From the NCBI GenBank assembly GCA_020354155.1, contig CP070644.1:2469340-2484812 (forward strand): DNA of 15,473 bases, given 5' to 3'. This document shows positions 1 to 8,130 of the stretch, piece by piece. Source of the stretch: Nitrospiraceae bacterium (GTDB taxonomy: Bacteria; Nitrospirota; Thermodesulfovibrionia; UBA6902). The notes below the pieces were generated by a model. It was not told the DNA's origin. It made no database searches and saw only the letters and a program-made list of their open reading frames with translations. Positions within the stretch are counted from its first letter, which is position 1. Each line of letters starts with the position of its first letter. The position numbers were made by a program, and so were the translations under genes.

Positions 1-432
1 GCATAAGGTGGTGGTTTTTCCACTGCCCGTAACTCCTGTCACAAGAACAAGTCCTCTTGGTTCAAGCGCAATTTTCTTTAATACAACAGGGAGAAGCAAC
101 TCTTCAAGGGTCATAATATTGGGGGGAATGATCCTGAATACGATTCCAATAGTGCCACGCTGGATAAAGCAGTTACATCTGAATCGTGCAACCCCTTTTA
201 TACTGTAGGCAAGATCAAGATCTGTTTCTTTTCTGAATTTCGCATATTGTGCCTCATCCATTATTAACTTCGTTATATCCCCGATATCTTCGGATGTGAG
301 TCTCTTTTCATCAGGCATAGGTGACAAATCACCGCTGATCCGGACGATTGGCTGTGTGCCAACTCTTAAATGAAGGTCAGATGCCTTCAATGAAACCGCT
401 TTTTCCAATAACGCGTCTATACTTACTGACAT
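1..432 (-). CDS. pilT: PilT/PilU-type twitching motility ATPase, N-terminal part (cut by window edge)
   Basis: Hexameric secretion-superfamily ATPase of the type IVa pilus, expected at the cytoplasmic base of the pilus machine where PilT drives pilus retraction. The first 144 codons are visible, starting at ATG 430-432. Residues 1-110 are the PilT N-terminal domain, with the family hallmark ASDLHLRVG near residue 18 and RFRCNCF near 100. The Walker A motif GVTGSGKTTT lies at about 133-142, just before the edge. The start is fixed by an AAGGGG ribosome site formed by the last codons of recA. Only 3 nt separate the recA stop from this ATG, so translation is probably coupled. PilT versus PilU or a paralogue cannot be settled without the Walker B, Asp/His box and C-terminus, which lie outside the window. 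Confidence 0.9.
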   Translation of the reverse strand, partial: MSVSIDALLEKAVSLKASDLHLRVGTQPIVRISGDLSPMPDEKRLTSEDIGDITKLIMDEAQYAKFRKETDLDLAYSIKGVARFRCNCFIQRGTIGIVFRIIPPNIMTLEELLLPVVLKKIALEPRGLVLVTGVTGSGKTTTLC

Positions 433-435
433 AGA

Positions 436-1431
436 TTACCCCTTAAAGTTAAATGCCTCCAACACCTTTGATTCTATCTCTTCGGCAACTTCAGGGTTTG
501 ACTTTAGGTATTCCTTAGCATTTTCCCTGCCCTGCCCGATACGGTTACCGGCATATGAGTACCATGCACCGGCCCTATCCACTATTTTTTTCTCAAGCCC
601 GAGATCGATCAGTTCACCCATCCTTGATATCCCTTCATTATAAAAGATGTCAAAAACCGCCTGTTTAAAAGGGGGGGCAACCTTATTCTTGACAACCTTG
701 ATTCTCACCCTGTTGCCAATTGGGTCCTGACCGCTTTTGAGGGTTTCAATCCTCCGGATATCAAGTCTCACTGATGAATAGAACTTCAGTGCATTGCCTC
801 CTGTCGTTGTCTCGGGATTACCGAACATGACCCCGATCTTCATCCGTATCTGATTAATAAAAATAATGGCCGTCTTACTCTTTGAAATAGCTGCCGTCAG
901 CTTTCTCATGGCCTGGCTCATGAGCCGGGCATGCAGACCCGGCAGGCTGTCCCCCATTTCACCTTCGATCTCTGCCCGCGGAACAAGGGCAGCAACAGAA
1001 TCTATGACCACAACATCAAGGGCGCCGCTCCGGACAAGGGTCTCCGCAACTTCCAGAGCCTGCTCACCGGTATCGGGCTGACTGATAAGTAAATCATCGA
1101 TGTTAACTCCAAGCTTTGCAGCATAGGTAACATCCAATGCATGTTCGGCATCAATAAAGGCTGCTGCGCCACCTGCCTTCTGTGCCTGGGCTACAACACT
1201 TAGTGAGAGGGTTGTTTTCCCGGAAGATTCAGGACCGTAGATCTCGATCACCCTCCCCCGCGGGAACCCCCCTATGCCAAGGGCAGCATCCAGACCGATG
1301 GAGCCCGTTGGGATTGCCTCAATTTCAACAACTCCCCCTGATCCCATACGCATAATAGCGCCCTTGCCAAACTGCTTTTCTATCTGTGAGATGGCAACTT
1401 CAAGTGCCTTTGTACGATCTTTGTCAGACAT
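436..1431 (-). CDS. recA: RecA recombinase
   Basis: DNA-dependent ATPase that forms filaments on single-stranded DNA, drives strand exchange and stimulates LexA self-cleavage. It is full length at 331 aa, a little shorter than E. coli RecA (353 aa) because the C-terminal tail is short. Visible landmarks are Walker A GPESSGKT at residues 66-73, catalytic-type Glu96 in DAEHALD, Walker B VVVIDS at 140-145, and the L2 DNA-binding loop NPETTTGGNALKFY around 205-218. ATG is preceded by AGGAGG at good spacing. The gene lies 25 nt downstream of thpR and 3 nt upstream of the pilT-type gene, all on the same strand, so the three probably form one operon. I see no CTGT-N8-ACAG-type LexA box close upstream; SOS control, if present, may use another operator. 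Confidence 0.98.
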   Translation of the reverse strand: MSDKDRTKALEVAISQIEKQFGKGAIMRMGSGGVVEIEAIPTGSIGLDAALGIGGFPRGRVIEIYGPESSGKTTLSLSVVAQAQKAGGAAAFIDAEHALDVTYAAKLGVNIDDLLISQPDTGEQALEVAETLVRSGALDVVVIDSVAALVPRAEIEGEMGDSLPGLHARLMSQAMRKLTAAISKSKTAIIFINQIRMKIGVMFGNPETTTGGNALKFYSSVRLDIRRIETLKSGQDPIGNRVRIKVVKNKVAPPFKQAVFDIFYNEGISRMGELIDLGLEKKIVDRAGAWYSYAGNRIGQGRENAKEYLKSNPEVAEEIESKVLEAFNFKG

Positions 1432-1456
1432 GAAATTCCTCCTTTTTCATACACAA

Positions 1457-2011
1457 TTATTTCAGAAAAACCTCTTTCATTTTCGTATACTGAGCACCTG
1501 ACGGATGGAGCTCACTCTTCATCAGCACCACGGAATGAACGGGAAAAGAGCAGAATTGTTTTCCCTCATATTCCCTGATTTTCTCCAGTAATGATTGCCT
1601 TTTTTGCATCGACCTGAATCTCCCCAGAGTCAGATGGGGGACAAAACGTCTTGCTTCTTTTTTAAAACCAGCTGTTGACAGCCCGCCTTCAATTTCATTC
1701 TGAAGTCTGCTGAGAATATCACTGTCCTGCAAACCCGCCCACACGACTCTTGGAGATTTCATATGGGGAAAGGTGCCGGCGCCTTTTAAATCCAGATGAA
1801 AAGCTGAATACATCGTGCAGGCACTTTCCATAATGTGTTGAACAGCGCCTATCGTGTCCTCATCTATCTCACCGAGGAACCTGAGTGTAAGATGGATATT
1901 CTCGGGCTTAACCCAGCGTACATCAGCTCCGCATTCTTTAAACTCCCTCTGAAGATCTGAAAGAGCTGATTTCACTTCCCCGGGCAGTTCTATAGCGATA
2001 AAAGTCCGCAA
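1457..2011 (-). CDS. thpR: RNA 2',3'-cyclic phosphodiesterase (2H family)
   Basis: Member of the 2H phosphoesterase family (LigT/ThpR), which opens 2',3'-cyclic phosphate ends of RNA; it was formerly called 2'-5' RNA ligase. The 184 aa length is normal. The two catalytic H-x-T/S motifs are present as HLTL at residues 40-43 and HLTL at 126-129, in the usual symmetric two-lobe arrangement. The protein begins MRTFIAIELP, the standard family N-terminus, which fixes the start at a TTG codon (2009-2011) preceded by AAGGA. The gene sits just upstream of recA (25 nt), an arrangement seen in several bacterial phyla, often with cinA and pgpA nearby. No cinA is present here; pgpA is 144 nt upstream. Confidence 0.93.
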   Translation of the reverse strand: MRTFIAIELPGEVKSALSDLQREFKECGADVRWVKPENIHLTLRFLGEIDEDTIGAVQHIMESACTMYSAFHLDLKGAGTFPHMKSPRVVWAGLQDSDILSRLQNEIEGGLSTAGFKKEARRFVPHLTLGRFRSMQKRQSLLEKIREYEGKQFCSFPVHSVVLMKSELHPSGAQYTKMKEVFLK

Positions 2012-2062
2012 TTTCCTTAAAAAGGTCTCCCCGAAGGCAACTTCATTGGCAATTTACACAAT

Positions 2063-2090
2063 AGGATACCACAGAAACCTTAAAATGCAA
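2063..2090 (-). promoter_or_regulatory. Candidate promoter for thpR-recA-pilT
   Basis: Within the 144-nt gap upstream of thpR, the minus strand reads TTGCAT (2085-2090), a 16-nt spacer, then TATCCT (2063-2068). The -35 match is weak (3/6) and the -10 match moderate (4/6). It is the best sigma70-like pair I find in the gap. The existence of a promoter here is inferred from the gap and this partial match. Confidence 0.3.
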
Positions 2091-2155
2091 ATCTGATCTG
2101 CCCAGTATCGAAGGGTCAGATGAAAGGACTCGCTGCTTGAATAAAATAGCTGTAT

Positions 2156-2614
2156 TCAGAAAATTATCATCCAGAGCTGGATACATACATTTGCATAGAG
2201 AGCGGCCAGAATATCATCGAGCATCACACCTGCACCGCCTGGCACAGTTTTTTCAATATGCCGTACAGGAGGGGGTTTGAGAATATCAAAAATCCTGAAG
2301 AGGACAAAGGCGGCAATGAGAACGGCTGTTGTTCTTGGCACAAACAGAACGGCAACCAGATATCCGCATACCTCATCTATTACTATGTGACCGCTGTCCT
2401 TCCCAAGGACCTTTTCCGTACTGTGAGAAGCCGCAGTTCCAATAAGAAACAATACAGGAATCAGCACGAGCAGTGCTGTATCCGTAGGATGCCAGAGATA
2501 CACAAACAATACAGCTGCCGCTGTCCCGAAGGTGCCGGGGGCATAGGGCAAATAACCGATAAAGGACAGTGTGGCAATCTGCTTGTGGATCCTGGTATGG
2601 AGTGAGAGCTTCAC
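2156..2614 (-). CDS. pgpA: Phosphatidylglycerophosphatase A
   Basis: Integral membrane phosphatase that removes the phosphate from phosphatidylglycerophosphate to give phosphatidylglycerol. It is 152 aa, within the family range. Conserved blocks in order are GYLPYAPGTFGT (20-31), DSGHIVIDEVCG (73-84), FRIFDILKPPPVRHIE (106-121) and GVMLDDILA (129-137); the acidic residues in the last three are those typical of PgpA. Several hydrophobic membrane segments lie between them. The start is GTG at 2612-2614, overlapping the stop of the osmC-like gene as GTGA, so translation is probably coupled. An AGGAAGG stretch directly before the GTG is closer than ideal spacing. PgpA commonly neighbours cinA, thpR and recA, which fits this locus. 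Confidence 0.93.
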   Translation of the reverse strand: MKLSLHTRIHKQIATLSFIGYLPYAPGTFGTAAAVLFVYLWHPTDTALLVLIPVLFLIGTAASHSTEKVLGKDSGHIVIDEVCGYLVAVLFVPRTTAVLIAAFVLFRIFDILKPPPVRHIEKTVPGGAGVMLDDILAALYANVCIQLWMIIF

Positions 2615-3030
2615 CCTTCCTGAACTATTTTATAGGAATGGGTAATTTTTGCTGCCTTGCCAAGCGTATTTCCTACCATGCAATATTTATCAAGAGAAAG
2701 ATCAATGGCCCTCTTTACAGCATCCTCTTCAATGGCCCTGCCTGTGACAACGTACTCAATATGCATATCAGTAAACAGGGTGGGATGGCCTTCGGCTGTC
2801 TTACCGGTAACATTGATCTCAAGGTCAGTAACCTCCTGTTTCTTCTTTCTCAGGATCGATATAACATCCATTCCGGAACATCCGCCAAAAGCAGTTAACA
2901 GAAGCTCTGAGGGCTTTGAACCGGTATTGTTGCCGCCTACTGAAGGCGGGGCATCCATGATTACGCCATGTCCTGAATCAGCCGTTCCTACAAACTGCAT
3001 GTTTTCAACCAGCTTGATTTTACTTTTCAA
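2611..3030 (-). CDS. OsmC family protein (peroxiredoxin-like)
   Basis: 139-aa OsmC/Ohr-superfamily protein; family members reduce organic hydroperoxides using two cysteines. Two cysteines are in the expected places: Cys51 in the motif TAFGGCSGMDV (47-55) and Cys117 in DKYCMVG. The N-terminal part has the GGxxxGxxPSELLL pattern typical of the YhfA-like branch, so a dedicated Ohr or OsmC label would overreach. The start is TTG (3028-3030), supported by a perfect AGGAGG about 6 nt upstream; no better ATG exists. It is the first gene of the leftward block and overlaps pgpA by four bases. A strong promoter (TTGACA-17-TACATT) lies just upstream. Confidence 0.9.
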   Translation of the reverse strand: MKSKIKLVENMQFVGTADSGHGVIMDAPPSVGGNNTGSKPSELLLTAFGGCSGMDVISILRKKKQEVTDLEINVTGKTAEGHPTLFTDMHIEYVVTGRAIEEDAVKRAIDLSLDKYCMVGNTLGKAAKITHSYKIVQEG

Positions 3031-3066
3031 CTGTGACCTCCTGAACTATGGTATATGGTTTTTAAC

Positions 3067-3095
3067 AATGTACGGCTTTCTCTTTTATTTGTCAA
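3067..3095 (-). promoter_or_regulatory. Sigma70-type promoter for osmC-like/pgpA
   Basis: On the minus strand there is a perfect -35 TTGACA (3090-3095), a 17-nt spacer and a -10 TACATT (3067-3072, 4/6). It lies about 37 nt upstream of the TTG start at 3030. This is the best promoter match in the window. Confidence 0.65.
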
Positions 3096-3104
3096 TTCCA
3101 GACC

Positions 3105-3162
3105 TTTTCATAAGTATATTATCATGGTACAATATGATTTATTTTTCCGCGTGCCTTATAAT
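3105..3162 (+). promoter_or_regulatory. Candidate promoter(s) for galU-lon
   Basis: Two rightward candidates precede galU. One is TTTTCA (3105-3110), a 17-nt spacer and TACAAT (3128-3133). The other is a perfect TATAAT (3157-3162) with a poor -35 near 3134-3140, which would leave a leader of under 20 nt before the AAGGAG at 3175-3180. Both run divergently from the osmC-side promoter. Which is used cannot be told from sequence. Confidence 0.45.
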
Positions 3163-3186
3163 TTAGGACCAGTTAAGGAGTAATAC

Positions 3187-4074
3187 ATGGCAAAAAAGGT
3201 CAGTAAAGCTGTATTTCCCGCAGCGGGGCTTGGGACACGCTTTTTACCTGCAACAAAGGCCTCTCCCAAAGAAATGCTCCCCATTGTTGATAAACCCATG
3301 TTTCAATATGCAGTTGAAGAAGCCGCGGCATGCAATATCAAAGAGTTCATTGTTATTACCGGTAAATCCAAAAGAGCCATTGAAGATCACTTTGATTATG
3401 CCTGGGAGCTTGAGGAAAATCTGAAAAGCACGGGGAAGAATAAAATACTCGATGAGATTCGGGAGCTCTCCCAGCATCAGTTTGCATATATTCGACAGGG
3501 TGCTCCTCTCGGCCTTGGCCATGCAATACTCTGCTCCAAGCCCTTTGTAAAGGATGAGCCCTTTGCCGTCTTACTCAGTGATGATATAATTGACCCTGAC
3601 GACAGACTGCTGAAAGATATGATCAGGATTTACAATAAATACAATGCTACCGTTCTTGCCCTGCAGCAGGTACCAAAAGATGAAATTCACCGCTACGGTG
3701 TTATTGCAGGGAAGGAAGTGGGGAAGAATATTTTCAAAATAAGCGATATGATTGAAAAGCCAAAGGCATCCTCTGCCCCCTCTGATATGGCTATTATCGG
3801 ACGCTACATCCTCACTCCCGATATATATAACATTCTTGAAAAGACCCGGCCGGGCAAAGGCGGGGAGATTCAGCTCACTGATGCAATGAAGACTCTTTTA
3901 AAAAGAAAGCCAGTCTACGGATATCTCTTTAAGGGAAGGCGGTATGATGGAGGAGACAAAGTAGGATACCTGAAAGCAACTGTAGAGCTTGCGTTAAAAA
4001 ACCCGTCATTGAAAGCCGAGTTTAAAGATTATCTGTATTCAAGAGTTGCTTCGATAAAGGAAAAGGAGAACTAA
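3187..4074 (+). CDS. galU: UTP-glucose-1-phosphate uridylyltransferase
   Basis: Makes UDP-glucose from UTP and glucose-1-phosphate, feeding envelope polysaccharide and glycosyl donor pathways. The 295 aa length is typical. The nucleotidyltransferase signature GLGTRFLPATKASPKEM is at residues 14-30, the metal-binding region LLSDD at 129-133, MIEKP at 188-192 and GEIQLTDAM at 226-234, all standard for bacterial GalU. ATG is preceded by AAGGAG with 6-nt spacing. The stop overlaps the lon start as TAATG, so the two are co-transcribed and probably translationally coupled. Confidence 0.97.
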   Translation: MAKKVSKAVFPAAGLGTRFLPATKASPKEMLPIVDKPMFQYAVEEAAACNIKEFIVITGKSKRAIEDHFDYAWELEENLKSTGKNKILDEIRELSQHQFAYIRQGAPLGLGHAILCSKPFVKDEPFAVLLSDDIIDPDDRLLKDMIRIYNKYNATVLALQQVPKDEIHRYGVIAGKEVGKNIFKISDMIEKPKASSAPSDMAIIGRYILTPDIYNILEKTRPGKGGEIQLTDAMKTLLKRKPVYGYLFKGRRYDGGDKVGYLKATVELALKNPSLKAEFKDYLYSRVASIKEKEN

Positions 4075-6440
4075 TGACCGATTTTGAGATAAAAGAAGAA
4101 CAGGAAATAGAAATTCCAACATCGTTACCTATCCTTCCGGTACGAGATGTGGTGATCTTCCCCTACATGATTCTTCCCCTCTTTGTAGGAAGGGATGTTT
4201 CAATCAAGGCTATCGAAGCTGCAGCAGGAGACAACAAACTGATCCTGCTTGTATCACAAAAAGAAATGAGCGTCGAAAATCCACTCGTTGATGATCTCTA
4301 TGCAGTTGGAACGGTGGGAACAATTCTGAGAATGCTCAAACTCCCTGATGGACGTCTCAAGGTCCTTGTTCAGGGTCTTTCAAAGGCTCGAATCAAGAAT
4401 TTTCAGCAGACAGAACCTTTCTTTATGGGAGAGATCGAAAGGATTGTTGATGATTTGCAGCCCGACGTCTCCCTTGAAGTAGAAGCGCTTATGAGGAATG
4501 TGAAAGAACTCGTTGACAAATCCCTGGCCCTGGGCAAGTCTTTTTTACCTGATATTATCGTGCTGATAGAAAATATTGAAGAACCGGGCAGGCTTGCTGA
4601 TCTTGTCGCTTCAAATCTTGGGCTGAAAGCAGAACAGGCCCAGGAACTGCTGGAAGAGACAGATCCCATTGTGAGACTCAAGAAGATAAGTGAGATTCTG
4701 AGCCACGAAGTAGAACTCCTGCTTGTGCAGCAGAAGATCCAGTCAGATGTCAAAGGCGAAATAGACAAGACCCAGCGTGAATACTTTCTCAGGGAACAGC
4801 TCAAGGCCATTCAGAAGGAACTGGGCGAGATTGATGAAAAGACAGAGGAAATCCTTGAGCTTCGAGACAAGATTAAAAAGGCAAAGATGCCTGACAAGGT
4901 TGAAAAAGAGGCATTGAAGCAGATCAGCCGCCTTGATAAAATGCATCAGGACAGTGCCGAGGCCGGAACGATCAGAACCTACATAGACTGGCTTGTTGAG
5001 CTGCCCTGGTCCAAAGGTACAAAAGACAACCTGAACCTGAAAAAGGCTAAGAAGGTGCTCGATGAAGACCACTATGACCTGGAAAAGATAAAAGAGCGCA
5101 TACTTGAATATCTCGGAGTAAGAAAGCTGAACCCTAAAATGAAGGGACCCATACTCTGTTTTGTCGGACCTCCCGGTGTTGGTAAGACTTCACTCGGGAA
5201 GTCAATTGCGCGGTCACTTGGGCGTGAATTCTACAGGATGTCTCTGGGCGGCATGAGAGACGAAGCAGAGATTCGGGGACACAGAAGGACCTATGTCGGT
5301 GCAATGCCCGGCAGAATCATACAGGGCATCAAGACAGCCGGCAAGAACAATCCTGTCTTTATGCTTGATGAAGTAGATAAGATCGGGATGGATTTCAGGG
5401 GTGATCCGGCCTCGGCACTGCTGGAGGTGCTTGACCCTGAGCAGAACTACGCCTTTGCGGACCACTACCTTGGTGTTCCCTTTGATCTGAGCAAGGTCAT
5501 GTTTATTACAACGGCCAATCTCATAGACACCATCCCTTCGCCGCTGCGGGACAGAATGGAGATACTGAATCTCTCAGGCTATACAGCTGAAGAAAAAGTC
5601 GGCATAGCAAAAAACTACCTCATCCCAAAACAGCTGAAGGAACACGGTATTACCACGAAGAACATCTCCATACACGACAGCGCCCTGAAGCAGGTCATAA
5701 CTCACTATACCGGTGAAGCAGGCGTCAGAAGTCTGGAGCGTGAAATAGCCAATCTTTGCCGTAAGGTAGCACGTAAAATTGCTGAGGGAAAGGACAAGAA
5801 ATCTGCAATCACCGTAAGCAATTTGTCCAAATACCTTGGCGTGCCAAAGTATCTGCCTGAGGAGGAGATCAAGAAGAACGAAATCGGCGTATCAACGGGA
5901 CTTGCATGGACAGAAGCAGGCGGTGACATTATTTACATTGAAGCAACCATTATGAAGGGAAAGGGGGCCCTTACTCTGACCGGCCAGCTTGGCGATGTCA
6001 TGAAAGAGTCTGCCCACGCTGCCCTGAGCTATATTCGTTCCCGTTCAAAAAGTCTTGGTATCAGCAGCTCTCTTTTTTCCAATCATGACATCCATATTCA
6101 TGTCCCGGCAGGTGCGATTCCCAAAGACGGTCCCTCAGCCGGCATAACAATGGCAACTGCTTTGGCCTCTGCATTTACCGGCAGGGCTGTCTATAAGAAT
6201 GTTGCCATGACCGGTGAGGTAACCCTGCGCGGAAGAGTGCTTCCTATCGGCGGATTAAAGGAGAAGTCCCTGGCAGCAAAGAGAATGGGCATTCAAAAAG
6301 TCATTATTCCCAAGAGAAACGAAAAAGACCTTGATGAGATTCCCAAGTACATAAAGAAAGACATGAAGTTTATCCCTGTGGAAACAGTGGATGAAGTGCT
6401 TAAGAATGCCCTCAGCAAGACCACAAAAAAAACCAGGTGA
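4074..6440 (+). CDS. lon: ATP-dependent protease Lon (LonA)
   Basis: Cytosolic AAA+ serine protease that degrades misfolded and selected regulatory proteins. It is full length at 788 aa with the LonA order: N-terminal substrate domain (about 15-210), coiled-coil region rich in Lys and Glu (about 220-290), AAA+ module with Walker A GPPGVGKT (365-372) and Walker B VFMLDEVDK (428-436), and C-terminal S16 protease domain. The catalytic dyad is Ser688 (KDGPSAG) and Lys731 (GGLKEK), 43 residues apart as in E. coli (679/722). GGAG lies 6 nt upstream of the ATG, within the end of galU. The gene shares one base with the galU stop. No heat-shock promoter is needed to explain its expression, though an internal one was not excluded. 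Confidence 0.98.
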   Translation: MTDFEIKEEQEIEIPTSLPILPVRDVVIFPYMILPLFVGRDVSIKAIEAAAGDNKLILLVSQKEMSVENPLVDDLYAVGTVGTILRMLKLPDGRLKVLVQGLSKARIKNFQQTEPFFMGEIERIVDDLQPDVSLEVEALMRNVKELVDKSLALGKSFLPDIIVLIENIEEPGRLADLVASNLGLKAEQAQELLEETDPIVRLKKISEILSHEVELLLVQQKIQSDVKGEIDKTQREYFLREQLKAIQKELGEIDEKTEEILELRDKIKKAKMPDKVEKEALKQISRLDKMHQDSAEAGTIRTYIDWLVELPWSKGTKDNLNLKKAKKVLDEDHYDLEKIKERILEYLGVRKLNPKMKGPILCFVGPPGVGKTSLGKSIARSLGREFYRMSLGGMRDEAEIRGHRRTYVGAMPGRIIQGIKTAGKNNPVFMLDEVDKIGMDFRGDPASALLEVLDPEQNYAFADHYLGVPFDLSKVMFITTANLIDTIPSPLRDRMEILNLSGYTAEEKVGIAKNYLIPKQLKEHGITTKNISIHDSALKQVITHYTGEAGVRSLEREIANLCRKVARKIAEGKDKKSAITVSNLSKYLGVPKYLPEEEIKKNEIGVSTGLAWTEAGGDIIYIEATIMKGKGALTLTGQLGDVMKESAHAALSYIRSRSKSLGISSSLFSNHDIHIHVPAGAIPKDGPSAGITMATALASAFTGRAVYKNVAMTGEVTLRGRVLPIGGLKEKSLAAKRMGIQKVIIPKRNEKDLDEIPKYIKKDMKFIPVETVDEVLKNALSKTTKKTR

Positions 6441-6579
6441 TAGACAGTCAACTGGTCATGGGCGATGAGATAGCACCATGCTCACTCTTTCTCTTATAGA
6501 CACAAGGCTGGCTGTCACTCATCAAAATTCTCTTCATTGACTCTGATACATCATGTTTGTGTTGCAGAGAGAAGGTGCA

Positions 6580-7563
6580 ATGAAAAGAACCTTGTTCAAT
6601 AAATCCATACCGCTTTCAGACCTTGGAGAACTTGGCCTGATAAAAAAACTCAAGAAACAATGCAATTACAGCGCTGCAGGGATAATAGCAGGCATCGGTG
6701 ATGATGCAGCCGCCATAAAAGGCAGCAGGAAAAACCTTCTTGTCACCACAGACATGATGATAGAGGGCATTCATTTTAATCTGTCCTATTCAACGTTCTT
6801 TCAACTTGGCTATAAATTCCTTGCAGTCAATATCAGTGATATTTTGGCAATGGGAGGAAAGGCGGAGCACTTTTTTATAAGCATCGGAATACCGGGAAAT
6901 TATAGCGCCAGCACCATTGAGGAGCTTTATGCAGGGATCATGAAAATGGCAAAAAAATTCAAAGTAAGCCTCATTGGCGGTGACACCTGCGCATCAGGAA
7001 AAGGCCTTATCCTGAGCGGGACCCTTATCGGATATACTGACAAAATAATACGACGGTCCGGCGCAAAGCCGGGAGACGGTATTTATGTAACAGACACATT
7101 GGGTGATTCATCAATGGGACTCAGGCTCCTGCGGAGTCGCAAAAAGAAGGTGCTTGCATTTCCTCAGCACAATGCAAAGATAAAACTCATGAAAAAACAT
7201 CTCATGCCCCTTCCTGTTCCATTGAAAAAGAAATCAGGGGTCAGTGCAATGATTGATATCAGTGACGGATTGCTGCAGGATCTCTCACATATTTGTGAGG
7301 AAAGCACTGTTGGTGCTGTTATCTACCAGGACGCAGTCCCCTTATCAAAAGAATGTCTGGAAGTGTCAGAAAAAGCGGGATTAAATCCCTACCGTTACGC
7401 TCTCAAGGGCGGGGAAGATTACTGTCTTTTATTTACCTCTTCCCAGGAGAGAAAAACCGGTGCATACAGGATTGGAGAGATCACAAAAAAGGGCCGTTTT
7501 ATTGTTGATAAGACCGGCAAAAAACGTATTTTCAAACGGGAAGGCTATGAACATTTTAAGTAA
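6580..7563 (+). CDS. thiL: Thiamine-monophosphate kinase
   Basis: Phosphorylates thiamine monophosphate to the active cofactor thiamine diphosphate. 327 aa, normal for ThiL of the PurM/AIR-synthase-like superfamily. Motifs in order are GIGDDAA (38-44), TTDMMIEGIHF (56-66), NISDILAMGG (84-93), GGDT (133-136), DISDG (226-230) and GGEDY (277-281); the Asp residues bind Mg and phosphate in the family. An ATG 27 nt upstream at 6553 is in frame but has no ribosome site, whereas the ATG at 6580 has GAGAAGG just before it and gives a protein starting MKRTLFNK, so 6580 is preferred. A 139-nt gap follows lon; no clear terminator or TPP riboswitch is visible in it. Confidence 0.95.
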   Translation: MKRTLFNKSIPLSDLGELGLIKKLKKQCNYSAAGIIAGIGDDAAAIKGSRKNLLVTTDMMIEGIHFNLSYSTFFQLGYKFLAVNISDILAMGGKAEHFFISIGIPGNYSASTIEELYAGIMKMAKKFKVSLIGGDTCASGKGLILSGTLIGYTDKIIRRSGAKPGDGIYVTDTLGDSSMGLRLLRSRKKKVLAFPQHNAKIKLMKKHLMPLPVPLKKKSGVSAMIDISDGLLQDLSHICEESTVGAVIYQDAVPLSKECLEVSEKAGLNPYRYALKGGEDYCLLFTSSQERKTGAYRIGEITKKGRFIVDKTGKKRIFKREGYEHFK

Positions 7564-7655
7564 ATAAAAAATGAAAGATAAAAAATTAAAATTGTGGAAG
7601 AAAATAATGAATTCCTCCATTTTAAAATTTGATTTTTACATTTTAATTTTATCTC
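7564..7655. repeat. AT-rich imperfect inverted repeat between thiL and the DUF2062 gene
   Basis: The 92-nt gap is almost pure A/T. AAAATTAAAAT near 7582-7592 is the exact inverse of ATTTTAATTTT at 7640-7650. Inside these arms, TGGA (about 7594) and TCCA (about 7616) form a smaller partial inversion around GAATTC. It could act as a bidirectional terminator-like hairpin or be a small dispersed element. A similar AT-rich segment lies between the two-component genes near 10481-10540. Confidence 0.5.
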
Positions 7656-8129
7656 ATGGCTTACTTTAGGGAAAAATTCAAGAGTGTATTCAGGGTAAGA
7701 GACACCCCTCACCGGATTGCCCTGGCCTTTTCCCTCGGTGTGTTTATGGGCATATCACCATTCCTGGGGCTGCGCTACATTGGCGGATTTTTTATTGCCT
7801 GGCTCTTCAAGCTGAACAAACTTGTTGCAATGGTTGGAGTGAGTGTGAATAATCCATGGACAATAGTGCCTATCTCCACGTTCTGTACATGGTGCGGGGC
7901 GAAGATGCTGGGGGTAAAGAAGATTCTTCCTGAGGTAGACTGGGGTTCTCTTACTCTCACCCGCATTCTCAGTAAATTTTCTGATCTTGATAAATTGTAT
8001 GAATCACTGCAGGAGCTCTGGCCTCTTATCAGCTCTTTTTTTGTCGGTTCCCTTATCGTTGGAGCCTTTGCTACAGTAGGGAGTTATTTTATTATCAAGA
8101 TTCTCATCGTGAGATACAGAAAAGTATAA
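7656..8129 (+). CDS. DUF2062 domain membrane protein
   Basis: 157-aa small integral membrane protein of the DUF2062 family, whose function is unknown. The family hallmark is clear: a basic start, then a Pro-containing segment leading into ALAFSLGVFMGISPFLGL (22-39), and the conserved NNPWTIVPI (65-73). Hydrophobic stretches at about 22-52, 55-80 and 125-152 suggest three to four membrane spans. ATG 7656 has no recognisable ribosome site, because the upstream region is AT-rich repeat, but the N-terminus aligns with the family's usual beginning. It precedes the M50 protease gene by one base and probably forms an operon with it. Nothing here shows a role. Confidence 0.85.
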   Translation: MAYFREKFKSVFRVRDTPHRIALAFSLGVFMGISPFLGLRYIGGFFIAWLFKLNKLVAMVGVSVNNPWTIVPISTFCTWCGAKMLGVKKILPEVDWGSLTLTRILSKFSDLDKLYESLQELWPLISSFFVGSLIVGAFATVGSYFIIKILIVRYRKV

Positions 8130-8130
8130 G

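Noticed and set aside
8..208. 66-aa plus-strand open frame at the left edge
   Set aside because: Antisense shadow of the pilT-type gene, whose minus-strand reading gives clear family motifs.
2012..2155. LexA/SOS box upstream of thpR-recA
   Set aside because: No CTGT-N8-ACAG or GAAC-N4-GTTC type site found by eye; a different lineage-specific operator cannot be excluded.
6553..6579. Upstream ATG for thiL
   Set aside because: No ribosome site; ATG 6580 has GAGAAGG just upstream and the usual family N-terminus.
6441..6579. TPP riboswitch or terminator in the lon-thiL gap
   Set aside because: No CTGAGA/ACC-type thi-box elements and no stem followed by a T run.
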